DNA of 42,478 nucleotides, taken from an uncultured bacterium (GTDB lineage: Bacteria; Cyanobacteriota; Vampirovibrionia; Gastranaerophilales; Gastranaerophilaceae). Positions 9,143-18,730 of this stretch are shown here, in pieces. The position numbers and the translations under genes are program-made. The stretch spans positions 1-42,478 of the forward strand of contig CADBUZ010000011.1 in assembly GCA_902797985.1 (NCBI GenBank), given 5' to 3'. The notes under the pieces are model-generated. The model worked only from the letters and a program-made list of their open reading frames with translations, was not told the DNA's origin and searched no databases. Positions within the stretch are counted from its first letter, which is position 1. Every line of letters begins with the position of its first letter.

Positions 9143-9147
9143 GTATT

Positions 9148-11412
9148 TTATATTTTTCTCATTTCTGAAATTTCAGGATTTAAAAGTCTGCGTCCTACAG
9201 AAGCAAAGTTTATAGAACATAATACTTTATCACCATAGTTTATTAACTTTTCAACAACACCTTCACCAAATTCATCATGCATTACTTTATCACCTTGTTG
9301 AAGGACATCACTGTTTACTTTATCTTCATCCGGTATTTCTGCAGAATATTCAGGAACAACAGGACTTGATTTTGCTCTTGTTTGCAGTGGTTCTGAAGGT
9401 TGAGGAATAGTAGCATTTTGAACTTCTTCTTCTTCTTGAATGTTTTGCGGAGCATTCTCTTGAACAGGTTGTTCTTCAACGATTTGTTCTTGAACAGGTT
9501 CTTCTGCAGCTGTATCAACGATTGGTTCAGTTTCTTCTATGACTTCTTCTTGTGTAGGTTCTGTCTCTGATTCTACAACTTGCTCAAAATGGACTTCTTC
9601 TTGAACCTCTTGCGGAATAGCTGATTCTGTTTGATTAATAACAGGAATATCTTCATCCGGTTTAGATAAATTTTCAATCATATCTAAATCATCGTCAGAA
9701 AGTTCGTCGTCATCATCTATATCTTGAACTTCATTTAAAGCTTCTTGAACCTCGTCTACTATTGGTTGGACAGGAGTGTTTTCAATTACTTCTTGAGGAA
9801 CGACTTCTTGAGCAGAGGCACTTGCCATTTCAGAAACTTCAACTTCAGGAGCTTCAATTGTTTCTACTGTAGGTTGAGATATTTCTTCTATGGTTTCCGG
9901 TTGAACTGTTTCTACTTCAATAGGTTCTTCTTCAACAACATTTATTTCTTGTTCTGGTTCTTCCGGTTGTTCAATTGTTTCATCGACAGATATTTGAGTA
10001 TCTTCGATAACAGATTCTTCTGCATTTTCAATCTCAGTTGTTTCTGCAGATTCGGTTACAACATTTGCAGCTTCAAGAGATTCAACTTGTTCAACTTGTA
10101 CAGTTTCTTCTTCTAAAATTGGCTCTTCTGCTGAAACAGGTTCTTCTGCAGGTGTATCTGTTTGCGCAATAGGTTCTTCTTTTAGTTCAGGTTTAGGAAG
10201 TACTATTTCTTCTTTTGGAATATATACATCTGAGCTGTTTATTTGTGATAATTTCCCTATAATAGGAACAAATTTTGTCATTTTACCATATGCTATAAAT
10301 TCATCCTCAGCAAGTTTTTGAAGGAATATATTATATCCGCCAAAATCTTTTTGTTGTTTTAATGGAGTAAACATTAACATATTTTTTGAAGATTTTTTTA
10401 ATTCGTTCAAATTAGCATAATCATAATCACAAATTAATGTTGAATGAACATTTTCCGTATCTAAGATTTCTTTTAACAAAAATTTGTCAGAATTTTCACC
10501 TGTCAAAGGTGTGAATGCATAAAATTCTGAATTAATATTTTTCAGAATTGAATATACATATTTAATACTTTCTTTTTGTAGAGATTCTTTAAGATTAGAA
10601 ATATCAATAATAATAGTGCTGTCTTTTTCTAATCTGTTTTTAAGATACTCTAACTCTGCCTTATCTTGAGCAAAAATATTCCAATCTCTTATTTGTTTAA
10701 TTTTATTTTTCAAGATTACAAGCTGCATAAGTTTGGTTCGCATAAATTCTGAATCTACCACAGCTTTAAATGTGTCAAAAGGAATAAATTCTACAGTTTT
10801 TGAATATTCGCTTAATTCTTCAAATATTGATTGTATTAATGCTTTACTTTCAGCAGTCGCATCTACAAAACCTTTTTCATAAATATAATTTATTGTTGAA
10901 TTATTTAAAGGCAGTTTAAAATCTTTTGTTGCGGTTAATTTATTATTTTTAAATACACCTGCAGTATCAAAGACCACAATTTTTTTCTTTCTTGCCTGAA
11001 GCTGGATGGCAAGGTTATTGAGTAATATTTTTGTAACGAAAAACTTTTCGGCAAGAATGATAGGATTATCATTGAGAATATCTACATTAACCACAATATT
11101 ATCTTTTTGTCCTGCAAGTTTTCCTATTACAAGTGGATCTGTATGATCAAGAATATTTAGAAAGTGAGTAGTGTCAACAGGATTTAATTCTGCTCTTAGG
11201 GAAGGGATAGAACCATCGTATGCGTGGATACCGTTATCATAGTTAAAAATTATTTTGGCTACAGCAGTTTTCCCTATGCGAGAAGCTTCCATATGTAAAA
11301 TTTGTGCGATATATGACTTATTTATGTCTTTTATTTGAATTAAACCGGAAAGGGTTAATTCTTCTTCATAACAAATTTTTATTAAATTGTTCTTAACCTC
11401 AATAATATTCAT
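9148..11412 (-). CDS. Large acidic protein with PcrA-tail-like C terminus
   Basis: A 754-residue protein I cannot name. Residues 1-390 look folded, with alternating strands and helices (for example KKIVVFDTAGVF) but no clear Walker motif; an NTPase-like fold is possible. Residues about 400-690 are extremely rich in Glu, Pro, Val and Gln, made of imperfect repeats of acidic segments. The last 50 residues (GDKVMHDEFGEGVVEKL ... VNFASVGRRLL-like) resemble the small beta domain at the end of PcrA/UvrD helicases that binds RNA polymerase. The start is taken at 11412 with AAGGAT upstream. It is divergent from the Lrp gene and convergent with the nuclease gene. Confidence 0.75.
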   Translation of the reverse strand: MNIIEVKNNLIKICYEEELTLSGLIQIKDINKSYIAQILHMEASRIGKTAVAKIIFNYDNGIHAYDGSIPSLRAELNPVDTTHFLNILDHTDPLVIGKLAGQKDNIVVNVDILNDNPIILAEKFFVTKILLNNLAIQLQARKKKIVVFDTAGVFKNNKLTATKDFKLPLNNSTINYIYEKGFVDATAESKALIQSIFEELSEYSKTVEFIPFDTFKAVVDSEFMRTKLMQLVILKNKIKQIRDWNIFAQDKAELEYLKNRLEKDSTIIIDISNLKESLQKESIKYVYSILKNINSEFYAFTPLTGENSDKFLLKEILDTENVHSTLICDYDYANLNELKKSSKNMLMFTPLKQQKDFGGYNIFLQKLAEDEFIAYGKMTKFVPIIGKLSQINSSDVYIPKEEIVLPKPELKEEPIAQTDTPAEEPVSAEEPILEEETVQVEQVESLEAANVVTESAETTEIENAEESVIEDTQISVDETIEQPEEPEQEINVVEEEPIEVETVQPETIEEISQPTVETIEAPEVEVSEMASASAQEVVPQEVIENTPVQPIVDEVQEALNEVQDIDDDDELSDDDLDMIENLSKPDEDIPVINQTESAIPQEVQEEVHFEQVVESETEPTQEEVIEETEPIVDTAAEEPVQEQIVEEQPVQENAPQNIQEEEEVQNATIPQPSEPLQTRAKSSPVVPEYSAEIPDEDKVNSDVLQQGDKVMHDEFGEGVVEKLINYGDKVLCSINFASVGRRLLNPEISEMRKI

Positions 11413-11505
11413 ATTCAGATCCTTTTTATACTCTCTTCCATTCAAATTCTAACATAAAATATAATAGTTTATATCCATTAAACAGTCTATAAATATTAAC
11501 TTTAG

Positions 11506-11534
11506 TTTACCCGATAAGAAATTTATAGTATAAT
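11506..11534 (+). promoter_or_regulatory. Promoter of the Lrp/aminotransferase operon
   Basis: TTTACC at 11506-11511 and TATAAT at 11529-11534, spaced by 17 bases, lie just upstream of the Lrp-type gene. Confidence 0.65.
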
Positions 11535-11564
11535 TGGCTAAAAGCTACTATTTGGGAGATTTTT

Positions 11565-12047
11565 ATGAGAGAAGAACTTTTATCTATTATTGAAAAAAAT
11601 AGCAGAGTCGATATAAAAGAACTTGCAACAAGATTAGGTGTATCAGAAATTGAAATAGCAAATGAAATAGAGGCTCTTGAAAGAGAAAATGTAATATGCG
11701 GATATCATACGCTTGTTGACTGGGAAAAAACCTCTGTTGAAAAAGTGAATGCACTAATCGAGGTAAGAGTTACACCTCAAAGAGGACAAGGATTTGATAG
11801 AATTGCAGAAAGAATCTATAACTATCCTGAAGTAAAATCGGTATATTTGATATCAGGAGGATACGATTTGCTCGTGACATTAGAAGAAAAATCATTGAAA
11901 GAGATTGCAGGATTCGTATCTGATAAATTGTCGACTCTTGATAGTGTGTTAAGTACGGCAACCCATTTTATTCTTAAAAAATATAAAGATCACGGAACTA
12001 TTATGGAAAAGAAAAAAGTTGATGAAAGAGAGGTATTTATTCCATGA
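11565..12047 (+). CDS. Lrp/AsnC-family transcriptional regulator
   Basis: A 160-residue regulator. The N-terminal winged helix (DIKELATRLGVSEIEIANEIEALERENVI region) binds DNA. The C-terminal RAM domain, about residues 60-140, with VKSVYLISGGYDLLV, is the usual amino-acid-sensing and oligomerisation domain. GGGAGA lies upstream of the ATG. It overlaps the aminotransferase gene by four bases (ATGA), so the two are translated together. This suggests it responds to an amino acid handled by that enzyme and probably controls its own operon. Confidence 0.92.
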   Translation: MREELLSIIEKNSRVDIKELATRLGVSEIEIANEIEALERENVICGYHTLVDWEKTSVEKVNALIEVRVTPQRGQGFDRIAERIYNYPEVKSVYLISGGYDLLVTLEEKSLKEIAGFVSDKLSTLDSVLSTATHFILKKYKDHGTIMEKKKVDEREVFIP

Positions 12048-13210
12048 GGAATTTTCTCTCAGATAAAATAGTTAACATAAAACCATCAGGTATAAGAAAA
12101 TTTTTCGATTTAGTATCAGAAATGAAAGATGTTATTTCATTAGGGGTAGGTGAACCTGATTTTGAAACACCTTGGCATATTAGAGATGAAGGAATATATG
12201 CTTTTGAAAAAGGAAAAACTTTTTATACCTCTAATTCAGGATTAAAAGAATTACGAGAAGAAATTGGGAAATATCTCTATCGACGTCAAAACTTAAATTA
12301 TAATCCAAACGAAGAAATGATTGTAACAGTTGGAGGTTCAGAGGCAATAGACATATGTTTAAGAGCTGTTTTAAATAATGGTGACGAAGTCATAATTCCT
12401 CAACCTTCATATGTTTCATATGAACCTTGCACAATTCTTGCAGGTGGAAAACCTGTTTTTATAAATCTAAAAGGTGAAAATGATTTTAAACTTACTTGTG
12501 AAGAATTAAAATCTGCTATTACAGACAAGACAAAAGTCCTTATTTTACCGTATCCGAATAATCCAACAGGCTCAGTTATGGGTAAAAAAGATTTAGAAGA
12601 TATTGCAAAAATAATTATAGAAAAAGATATTCTGGTTTTATCAGATGAAATATACAGTGAACTAACATACAAAGGCGAACACGTTTCTATAGCAAGTATA
12701 GATGGAATGAAGGAACGCACAATATTAATAAACGGATTTTCAAAATCTTATGCAATGACAGGTTGGAGATTAGGTTATGCATGCGGGCCGAAAGAAATTA
12801 TTAAACAAATGACAAAAATCCATCAATACGCAATCATGTGTGCTCCAACGATAAGTCAATATGCAGCAATAGAAGCTTTGAAAAATGGTGATAAAGACGT
12901 TGAAATGATGCGAAATTCGTATAATCAACGCAGAAGATTTCTTATGAATGCTTTTAAAGAAATGGGGTTAAAGTGTTTTGAACCATTTGGGGCATTTTAT
13001 GTTTTCCCTTGTATAAAAGAGTTTGGTATGAGTTCTGAAGAATTTGCAACAAAACTTTTAGAAGAAGAACACGTTGCAGCTGTTCCGGGGACAGCTTTCG
13101 GAGAAAGCGGTGAAGGTTATTTGAGAATATCCTATGCATATTCTATTGATAATCTTAAAAATGCAATTAAAAGATTAAACAGATTTATTACTAATTTGCG
13201 AAATAAATAA
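12044..13210 (+). CDS. Class I/II PLP aminotransferase
   Basis: A 388-residue fold-type I aminotransferase of the AspC/AraT/PatA group, moving amino groups between an amino acid and a 2-oxo acid. Seen: GVGEPDFETP near the N terminus, NPTGSVM, SDEIYSELTY, and NGFSKSYAMTGWRLGY with PLP-binding Lys234. A C-terminal Arg in YLRISYA would bind the substrate carboxylate. Substrate range (aspartate, aromatic or branched) cannot be settled by eye. It is coupled to the upstream Lrp-type regulator and followed by a terminator shared with rpmH. Confidence 0.92.
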   Translation: MRNFLSDKIVNIKPSGIRKFFDLVSEMKDVISLGVGEPDFETPWHIRDEGIYAFEKGKTFYTSNSGLKELREEIGKYLYRRQNLNYNPNEEMIVTVGGSEAIDICLRAVLNNGDEVIIPQPSYVSYEPCTILAGGKPVFINLKGENDFKLTCEELKSAITDKTKVLILPYPNNPTGSVMGKKDLEDIAKIIIEKDILVLSDEIYSELTYKGEHVSIASIDGMKERTILINGFSKSYAMTGWRLGYACGPKEIIKQMTKIHQYAIMCAPTISQYAAIEALKNGDKDVEMMRNSYNQRRRFLMNAFKEMGLKCFEPFGAFYVFPCIKEFGMSSEEFATKLLEEEHVAAVPGTAFGESGEGYLRISYAYSIDNLKNAIKRLNRFITNLRNK

Positions 13211-13213
13211 AAT

Positions 13214-13244
13214 AAAAACGGACAACTAATTGTTGTCCGTTTTT
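13214..13244. terminator. Bidirectional terminator between aminotransferase and rpmH
   Basis: AAAAACGGACAAC, loop TAATT, GTTGTCCGTTTTT. The A-run and T-run on both sides let it serve both converging genes. Confidence 0.9.
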
Positions 13245-13264
13245 CTAATCTAAATAGCTTATAA

Positions 13265-13417
13265 TTAAGCTCTGTTTTTAGCTTCAATAGCTAATTTATG
13301 TCTACCTTTTGCACGGCGTCTATTGATAACTTCTTGTCCGCCAGGAGTAGCCATTCTAGCTCTGAAACCGCTAACTTTTTGTCTTTTTGCTTTTGTTCCT
13401 TCTAGTGTACGTTTCAT
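13265..13417 (-). CDS. rpmH: Ribosomal protein L34
   Basis: A 50-residue basic protein of the large ribosomal subunit, starting [19 protein letters not shown] and containing RMATPGG and [12 protein letters not shown]. These match L34 (usual MKRTYQPS, GFRARM.T..GR.VL..RR.KGR..L), but with an altered N terminus, LEGTKAK for the usual YQPS. AAGGAA lies before the ATG. In most bacteria rpmH is followed by rnpA and yidC; here no rnpA follows and it is a lone gene convergent with the aminotransferase gene and divergent from proC. Confidence 0.95.
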   Translation of the reverse strand: MKRTLEGTKAKRQKVSGFRARMATPGGQEVINRRRAKGRHKLAIEAKNRA

Positions 13418-13518
13418 TTTTCTATTTCCTTATTCGTTGTATTATCAAATTAATTTTATGCTTGTGCTAGTATATGTTATATAAAACAATGTAAATAGTC
13501 AACAAAAGGTTAAATATT

Positions 13519-14322
13519 ATGAACAAAAAAATAGGATTTATTGGTTGTGGGAAAATGGCAAGTGCCATTATTGGCGGTGTTTTGGCATCGAATTTTACAA
13601 AAGCGGAATTTCTTCAAGCATCTGAATTAGATGAAGAAAAAGCAAAAGAAAAAAGCGCAGATTTAGGAATTAAAGTTATCACAAATAATTCAGAAATTGT
13701 TTCTACCTCTGATGTAATATTTGTTTCAACAACTCCTAATTTTGTTGAAGGGGTTTTAAACGAAATAAAACCGTATCTTACTGAAGATAAACTTGTAGTG
13801 TCAATAGCAGCAGGTGTAACGACAAACTTTATTCAATCAATTATTGGAGAAAAAAGGGTAGTAAGAGTAATGCCAAATACTCCTGCTCTAGTTTTGGAAG
13901 GAATGAGTGGTGTGGCAGGCGGAAAGTTTGCTACAAGTGATGATGTTCAATTTGTTGTAGAATTGCTTTCAAATATAGGAAAAGCTATTGAGGTAGAAGA
14001 ATCACAAATAGATATTGTAACAGCAATTTCAGGCTCAGGTCCTGCTTTTTATTATAAAGTGATAAACGAAATAGCGAGAGCAGGTGAAAAACTTGGTATG
14101 GATTATGAAAAAGCTCTGACGTTAAGTATTCAAACAGCCATAGGTTCAGCTAAAATGCTTTTAAATAGCGATAAATCCGCTGAGGATTTGATTGCAAGTG
14201 TCGCTACAAAAGGTGGTTGTACTCGTGTAGGAGTTGATTTTATGGATGAAGTTAATACTTCTGATATTTTTTATAATTTAATTGATAAAACTGCTGCAAA
14301 AGCACATGCGCTCGGGAAATAA
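13519..14322 (+). CDS. proC: Pyrroline-5-carboxylate reductase
   Basis: Catalyses the last step of proline synthesis, NAD(P)H-dependent reduction of pyrroline-5-carboxylate, in the cytoplasm. The 267-residue protein begins with the Rossmann motif GFIGCGKMASAIIGG, has VRVMPNTPALV, and ends with the family signature around AISGSGPAFYY and ATKGGCTRVGVD. Length is normal. AAAGG precedes the ATG. It appears to be a single-gene unit with a strong terminator before groES. Confidence 0.96.
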   Translation: MNKKIGFIGCGKMASAIIGGVLASNFTKAEFLQASELDEEKAKEKSADLGIKVITNNSEIVSTSDVIFVSTTPNFVEGVLNEIKPYLTEDKLVVSIAAGVTTNFIQSIIGEKRVVRVMPNTPALVLEGMSGVAGGKFATSDDVQFVVELLSNIGKAIEVEESQIDIVTAISGSGPAFYYKVINEIARAGEKLGMDYEKALTLSIQTAIGSAKMLLNSDKSAEDLIASVATKGGCTRVGVDFMDEVNTSDIFYNLIDKTAAKAHALGK

Positions 14323-14344
14323 GCAGTAAAAAATATATTTATAT

Positions 14345-14388
14345 GAAATCTTAATTTTTCATTAAGAAAATTAAGATTTCATTTTTTT
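14345..14388 (+). terminator. Terminator after proC
   Basis: A perfect 14-bp inverted repeat, GAAATCTTAATTTT with its complement, followed by ATTTTTTTT. Confidence 0.9.
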
Positions 14389-14441
14389 TGTTATACATTA
14401 GAGAATGTAGAAATATCACAATTTAAATAGGAGGAAATAAA

Positions 14442-14729
14442 ATGAGTATTAAACCTTTAGCAGACAGAATTGTTATTAAAATTATTGAAGATACAGAACA
14501 AACATCAGGCGGAATTTTTATTCCTGACAGTGCAAAAGAAAAACCACAAAAAGGTGAAGTTGTAGCTGTTGGTGCAGGTAAAGTTGGTGAAAACGGTGAG
14601 AGAGAGCCAATGGATGTAAAAGTTGGTGATATTATTCTTTATGCTAAATATGCAGGTACAGATATTAAAATGGACGGTGTTGAATACAAAATCTTGTCTA
14701 TTAAAGACGCTTTAGCAGTTTTAGGTTAA
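14442..14729 (+). CDS. groES: Co-chaperonin GroES
   Basis: The 95-residue lid of the GroEL folding chamber. PLADRIVIK at the start, the mobile loop [27 protein letters not shown], and [11 protein letters not shown] are family hallmarks. AGGAGG lies 8 bases before the ATG. It is first in a two-gene operon with groEL. I find no CIRCE inverted repeat (TTAGCACTC type) upstream, so HrcA control is not apparent. Confidence 0.98.
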   Translation: MSIKPLADRIVIKIIEDTEQTSGGIFIPDSAKEKPQKGEVVAVGAGKVGENGEREPMDVKVGDIILYAKYAGTDIKMDGVEYKILSIKDALAVLG

Positions 14730-14735
14730 TATTAA

Positions 14736-16397
<1,662 letters not shown>

Positions 16398-16444
16398 AAC
16401 CCTTACAAGATTTTGAAGAAACAAAAATCTAAGACAATAATGGT

Positions 16445-16480
16445 AAAAGGAGGATGATTTACAAATCATCTTCCTTTTTT
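16445..16480 (+). terminator. Terminator of groES-groEL
   Basis: AAAAGGAGGATGATT, loop TACA, AATCATCTTCCTTTT and a T-run; a single T-G pair in a 15-bp stem. Confidence 0.9.
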
Positions 16481-16606
16481 TATCAAACTAATTATGTGTA
16501 TTAAATTTGTTTTTTAATACATCATTACCAGCCATATTGATTATAATAACAATATTATCCTACTTAATATATAGTATTTTGATTATGAATAATAAGTATT
16601 ATAATA
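16481..16606. other. AT-rich spacer
   Basis: Very AT-rich DNA between the groEL terminator and the next promoter. No gene or clear structure seen. Confidence 0.5.
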
Positions 16607-16634
16607 TTGACTAATAATTTGATTGTTCTACAAT
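16607..16634 (+). promoter_or_regulatory. Strong promoter of a candidate small RNA
   Basis: TTGACT at 16607-16612, 16 bases, TACAAT at 16629-16634. It is the closest match to a standard sigma-70 promoter that I noticed, and no coding region follows within 200 bases. Confidence 0.6.
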
Positions 16635-16640
16635 TAAGTT

Positions 16641-16744
16641 ACAGGAAGTTTTAATATTCCTGTTTTGATTGTTTATATAAAATTAATTGCAAAGTTTAAT
16701 TAATAAGTGTGCGCACATCTAAACCACAGCGCACACTTTTTTTA
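16641..16744 (+). ncRNA. Candidate small RNA, about 100 bases
   Basis: Starts about seven bases after the TACAAT box with a hairpin (ACAGGAA/TTCCTGT, 16641-16663), continues through AT-rich single-stranded sequence, and ends in a perfect terminator stem (AAGTGTGCGC/GCGCACACTT, 16705-16738) with a T-run. The following gene, typA, has its own promoter downstream of this terminator, so this looks like an independent non-coding transcript. It could instead be a leader with an attenuator for typA. I do not recognise a known RNA family. Confidence 0.5.
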
Positions 16745-16748
16745 TTGT

Positions 16749-16776
16749 TTGAAAAATAATCTTTAGCAGATACAAT
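16749..16776 (+). promoter_or_regulatory. Promoter of typA
   Basis: TTGAAA at 16749-16754, 16 bases, TACAAT at 16771-16776, about 90 bases before the typA ATG. Confidence 0.6.
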
Positions 16777-16866
16777 AATAAGTGTAAAATCAACACTAGG
16801 GTATTTGTAATAAGTATTACGAAACAACTAAATTAAATAGCACGTAACGATAATGTAAGGTGAAAT

Positions 16867-18660
16867 ATGAACAAAGAAAATATCAGAAATATAGCAATAA
16901 TAGCGCACGTTGACCACGGAAAAACAACATTAGTTGACTGTATGTTAAAACAAAGCGGAGTTTTTAGAGATAATCAACAAGTACAAGAACGAGTTCTTGA
17001 TAGTAATGATTTAGAAAAAGAAAGAGGGATTACAATTCTTTCTAAAAACATTTCAATTAATTATAAGGGTGTAAAAATCAATGTAGTTGACACTCCGGGG
17101 CACGCAGATTTTGGGGGTGAAGTTGAGCGTGTATTAGGAATGGTTGACGGAGCATTATTGATTGTTGATGCAGCAGAAGGACCTATGCCGCAAACAAGAT
17201 TTGTTTTATCTAAAGCTTTAGAGTTAGGATTAAGAATTATTGTCGTTATTAATAAAATCGACAAACCTGCTGCAGATGTTGATTCTACTCTAGATAAAGT
17301 TTTTGATTTATTTACAGAATTAACAGATAGAGAAGACTTAATTGATTTTCCGTACATATATGCAAGCAGTTTAAATGGTTATGCAATTAATGAAGTTGAA
17401 GATGAACCAAAAGATATAACTCCGTTGTTAGATTGTATCTTAGAAAATATTTCAGCACCAACAGGTGATGATAACGAACCTTTGCAATTTCAAGCAACAA
17501 CGTTGGATTATAACGAATATGTTGGAAGAATTGTTACAGGCAGAATTATAAACGGAACAATAAAATCTCAACAACAAGTATCATTATGCAAAGCAGATGG
17601 CTCGATAGAAAAGGGGAAAATTGCTAAATTATATGAATTTAAAGATTTAGGCAGAGAAGAAACTGAATTTGCAGAAGCAGGTGACATTGTAGGAATTGCA
17701 GGTTTCCCGGATATTCAAATTGGCGAAACTATTTGTGAAGTAGGTAAAGAAATACCGTTACCTTTAATTACAGTTGATGAACCTACATTACAAATGAATT
17801 TCTCAGTTAATGACAGTCCTTTTGCAGGTACAGAAGGTAAATTTGTAACTTCAAGGCAATTAAGAAAAAGATTGTACAATGAATTAGAAAAGAATGTAAG
17901 TTTAAGGGTCGAAGATACTGATAGTACGGATTGCTTTAAAGTTAGCGGCCGTGGAGAATTACACTTGGGTATTTTGATTGAAACAATGCGCCGTGAAGGT
18001 TATGAGTTTCAAGTGTCAAAGCCTGAGGTAATTTATAAAACTATTAATGGTGTTCAATATGAACCGTTTGAAAATCTTATAATTGATACTCCGGAAGAAA
18101 CAGCTGGGAGCTGCATAGACAGACTTTCCGGCAGAAAAGCAACTTTGCTTGAAATGAACAATGATAACGGAAGAACGAAAATGAAGTTTTCTATACCGGC
18201 AAGAGGTCTTATCGGATTTAGAACAGAGTTTATCCGTATGACAAGAGGTGAAGGAATAATGTACCATACTTTTGATGAATATAAAGAAATGGTTGGAGAT
18301 ATTCCAAAACAACGTTCAGGCTCTATTCTTGCTCACGAAACAGGCGAAGCTGTACCATATGCATTGGCACAATACGAAGATAGAGGTGTATTCTTTATTA
18401 CTCCGCATACAAAAGTATATAGAGGTATGATTATCGGAGAAGGTAACAAAGCGCAAGATATTGCAGTTAATATTTGTAAAACTAAGAAATTAACTAATAT
18501 GAGAAGTTCTACTGCGGATGTTATGGTTACATTACAAGCGCATAAGGAATTATCATTAGAAGATTGTATGGAATACATAGGTGATGATGAACTTATGGAG
18601 GTTACTCCGGAAAATATCAGAATGAGGAAAGTCAACCTTGTTAAGTTTGGAAGTATTTAG
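16867..18660 (+). CDS. typA: GTPase TypA/BipA
   Basis: A 597-residue ribosome-associated translational GTPase linked to ribosome assembly and stress or cold growth. G1 is AHVDHGKTT, G2 lies in ERGITILSKN, G3 DTPGHADFGGE, G4 NKIDKP, then domains II, III and V and the TypA-specific C-terminal domain (STADVMVTL region). AAGGTG precedes the ATG. It is the only gene in its transcript and shares a bidirectional terminator with accC. Confidence 0.97.
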   Translation: MNKENIRNIAIIAHVDHGKTTLVDCMLKQSGVFRDNQQVQERVLDSNDLEKERGITILSKNISINYKGVKINVVDTPGHADFGGEVERVLGMVDGALLIVDAAEGPMPQTRFVLSKALELGLRIIVVINKIDKPAADVDSTLDKVFDLFTELTDREDLIDFPYIYASSLNGYAINEVEDEPKDITPLLDCILENISAPTGDDNEPLQFQATTLDYNEYVGRIVTGRIINGTIKSQQQVSLCKADGSIEKGKIAKLYEFKDLGREETEFAEAGDIVGIAGFPDIQIGETICEVGKEIPLPLITVDEPTLQMNFSVNDSPFAGTEGKFVTSRQLRKRLYNELEKNVSLRVEDTDSTDCFKVSGRGELHLGILIETMRREGYEFQVSKPEVIYKTINGVQYEPFENLIIDTPEETAGSCIDRLSGRKATLLEMNNDNGRTKMKFSIPARGLIGFRTEFIRMTRGEGIMYHTFDEYKEMVGDIPKQRSGSILAHETGEAVPYALAQYEDRGVFFITPHTKVYRGMIIGEGNKAQDIAVNICKTKKLTNMRSSTADVMVTLQAHKELSLEDCMEYIGDDELMEVTPENIRMRKVNLVKFGSI

Positions 18661-18684
18661 AACAAAAGATAATTAGAACAAATA

Positions 18685-18717
18685 AAAACCCTCGTTTTCA
18701 ACATGAACGAGGGTTTT
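18685..18717. terminator. Bidirectional terminator between typA and accC
   Basis: AAAACCCTCGTT and AACGAGGGTTTT with a nine-base loop; both strands end in a T-rich tract. Confidence 0.9.
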
Positions 18718-18730
18718 ATAATTAAATAAT

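Noticed and set aside
9745-10116. Plus-strand open frame inside the acidic-repeat gene
   Set aside because: It is the mirror of the Glu-rich repeats on the other strand (gives Phe/Tyr/Asn/Arg-rich nonsense) and has no start signals.
14389-14441. CIRCE operator before groES
   Set aside because: I looked for the TTAGCACTC...GAGTGCTAA inverted repeat and did not find it.
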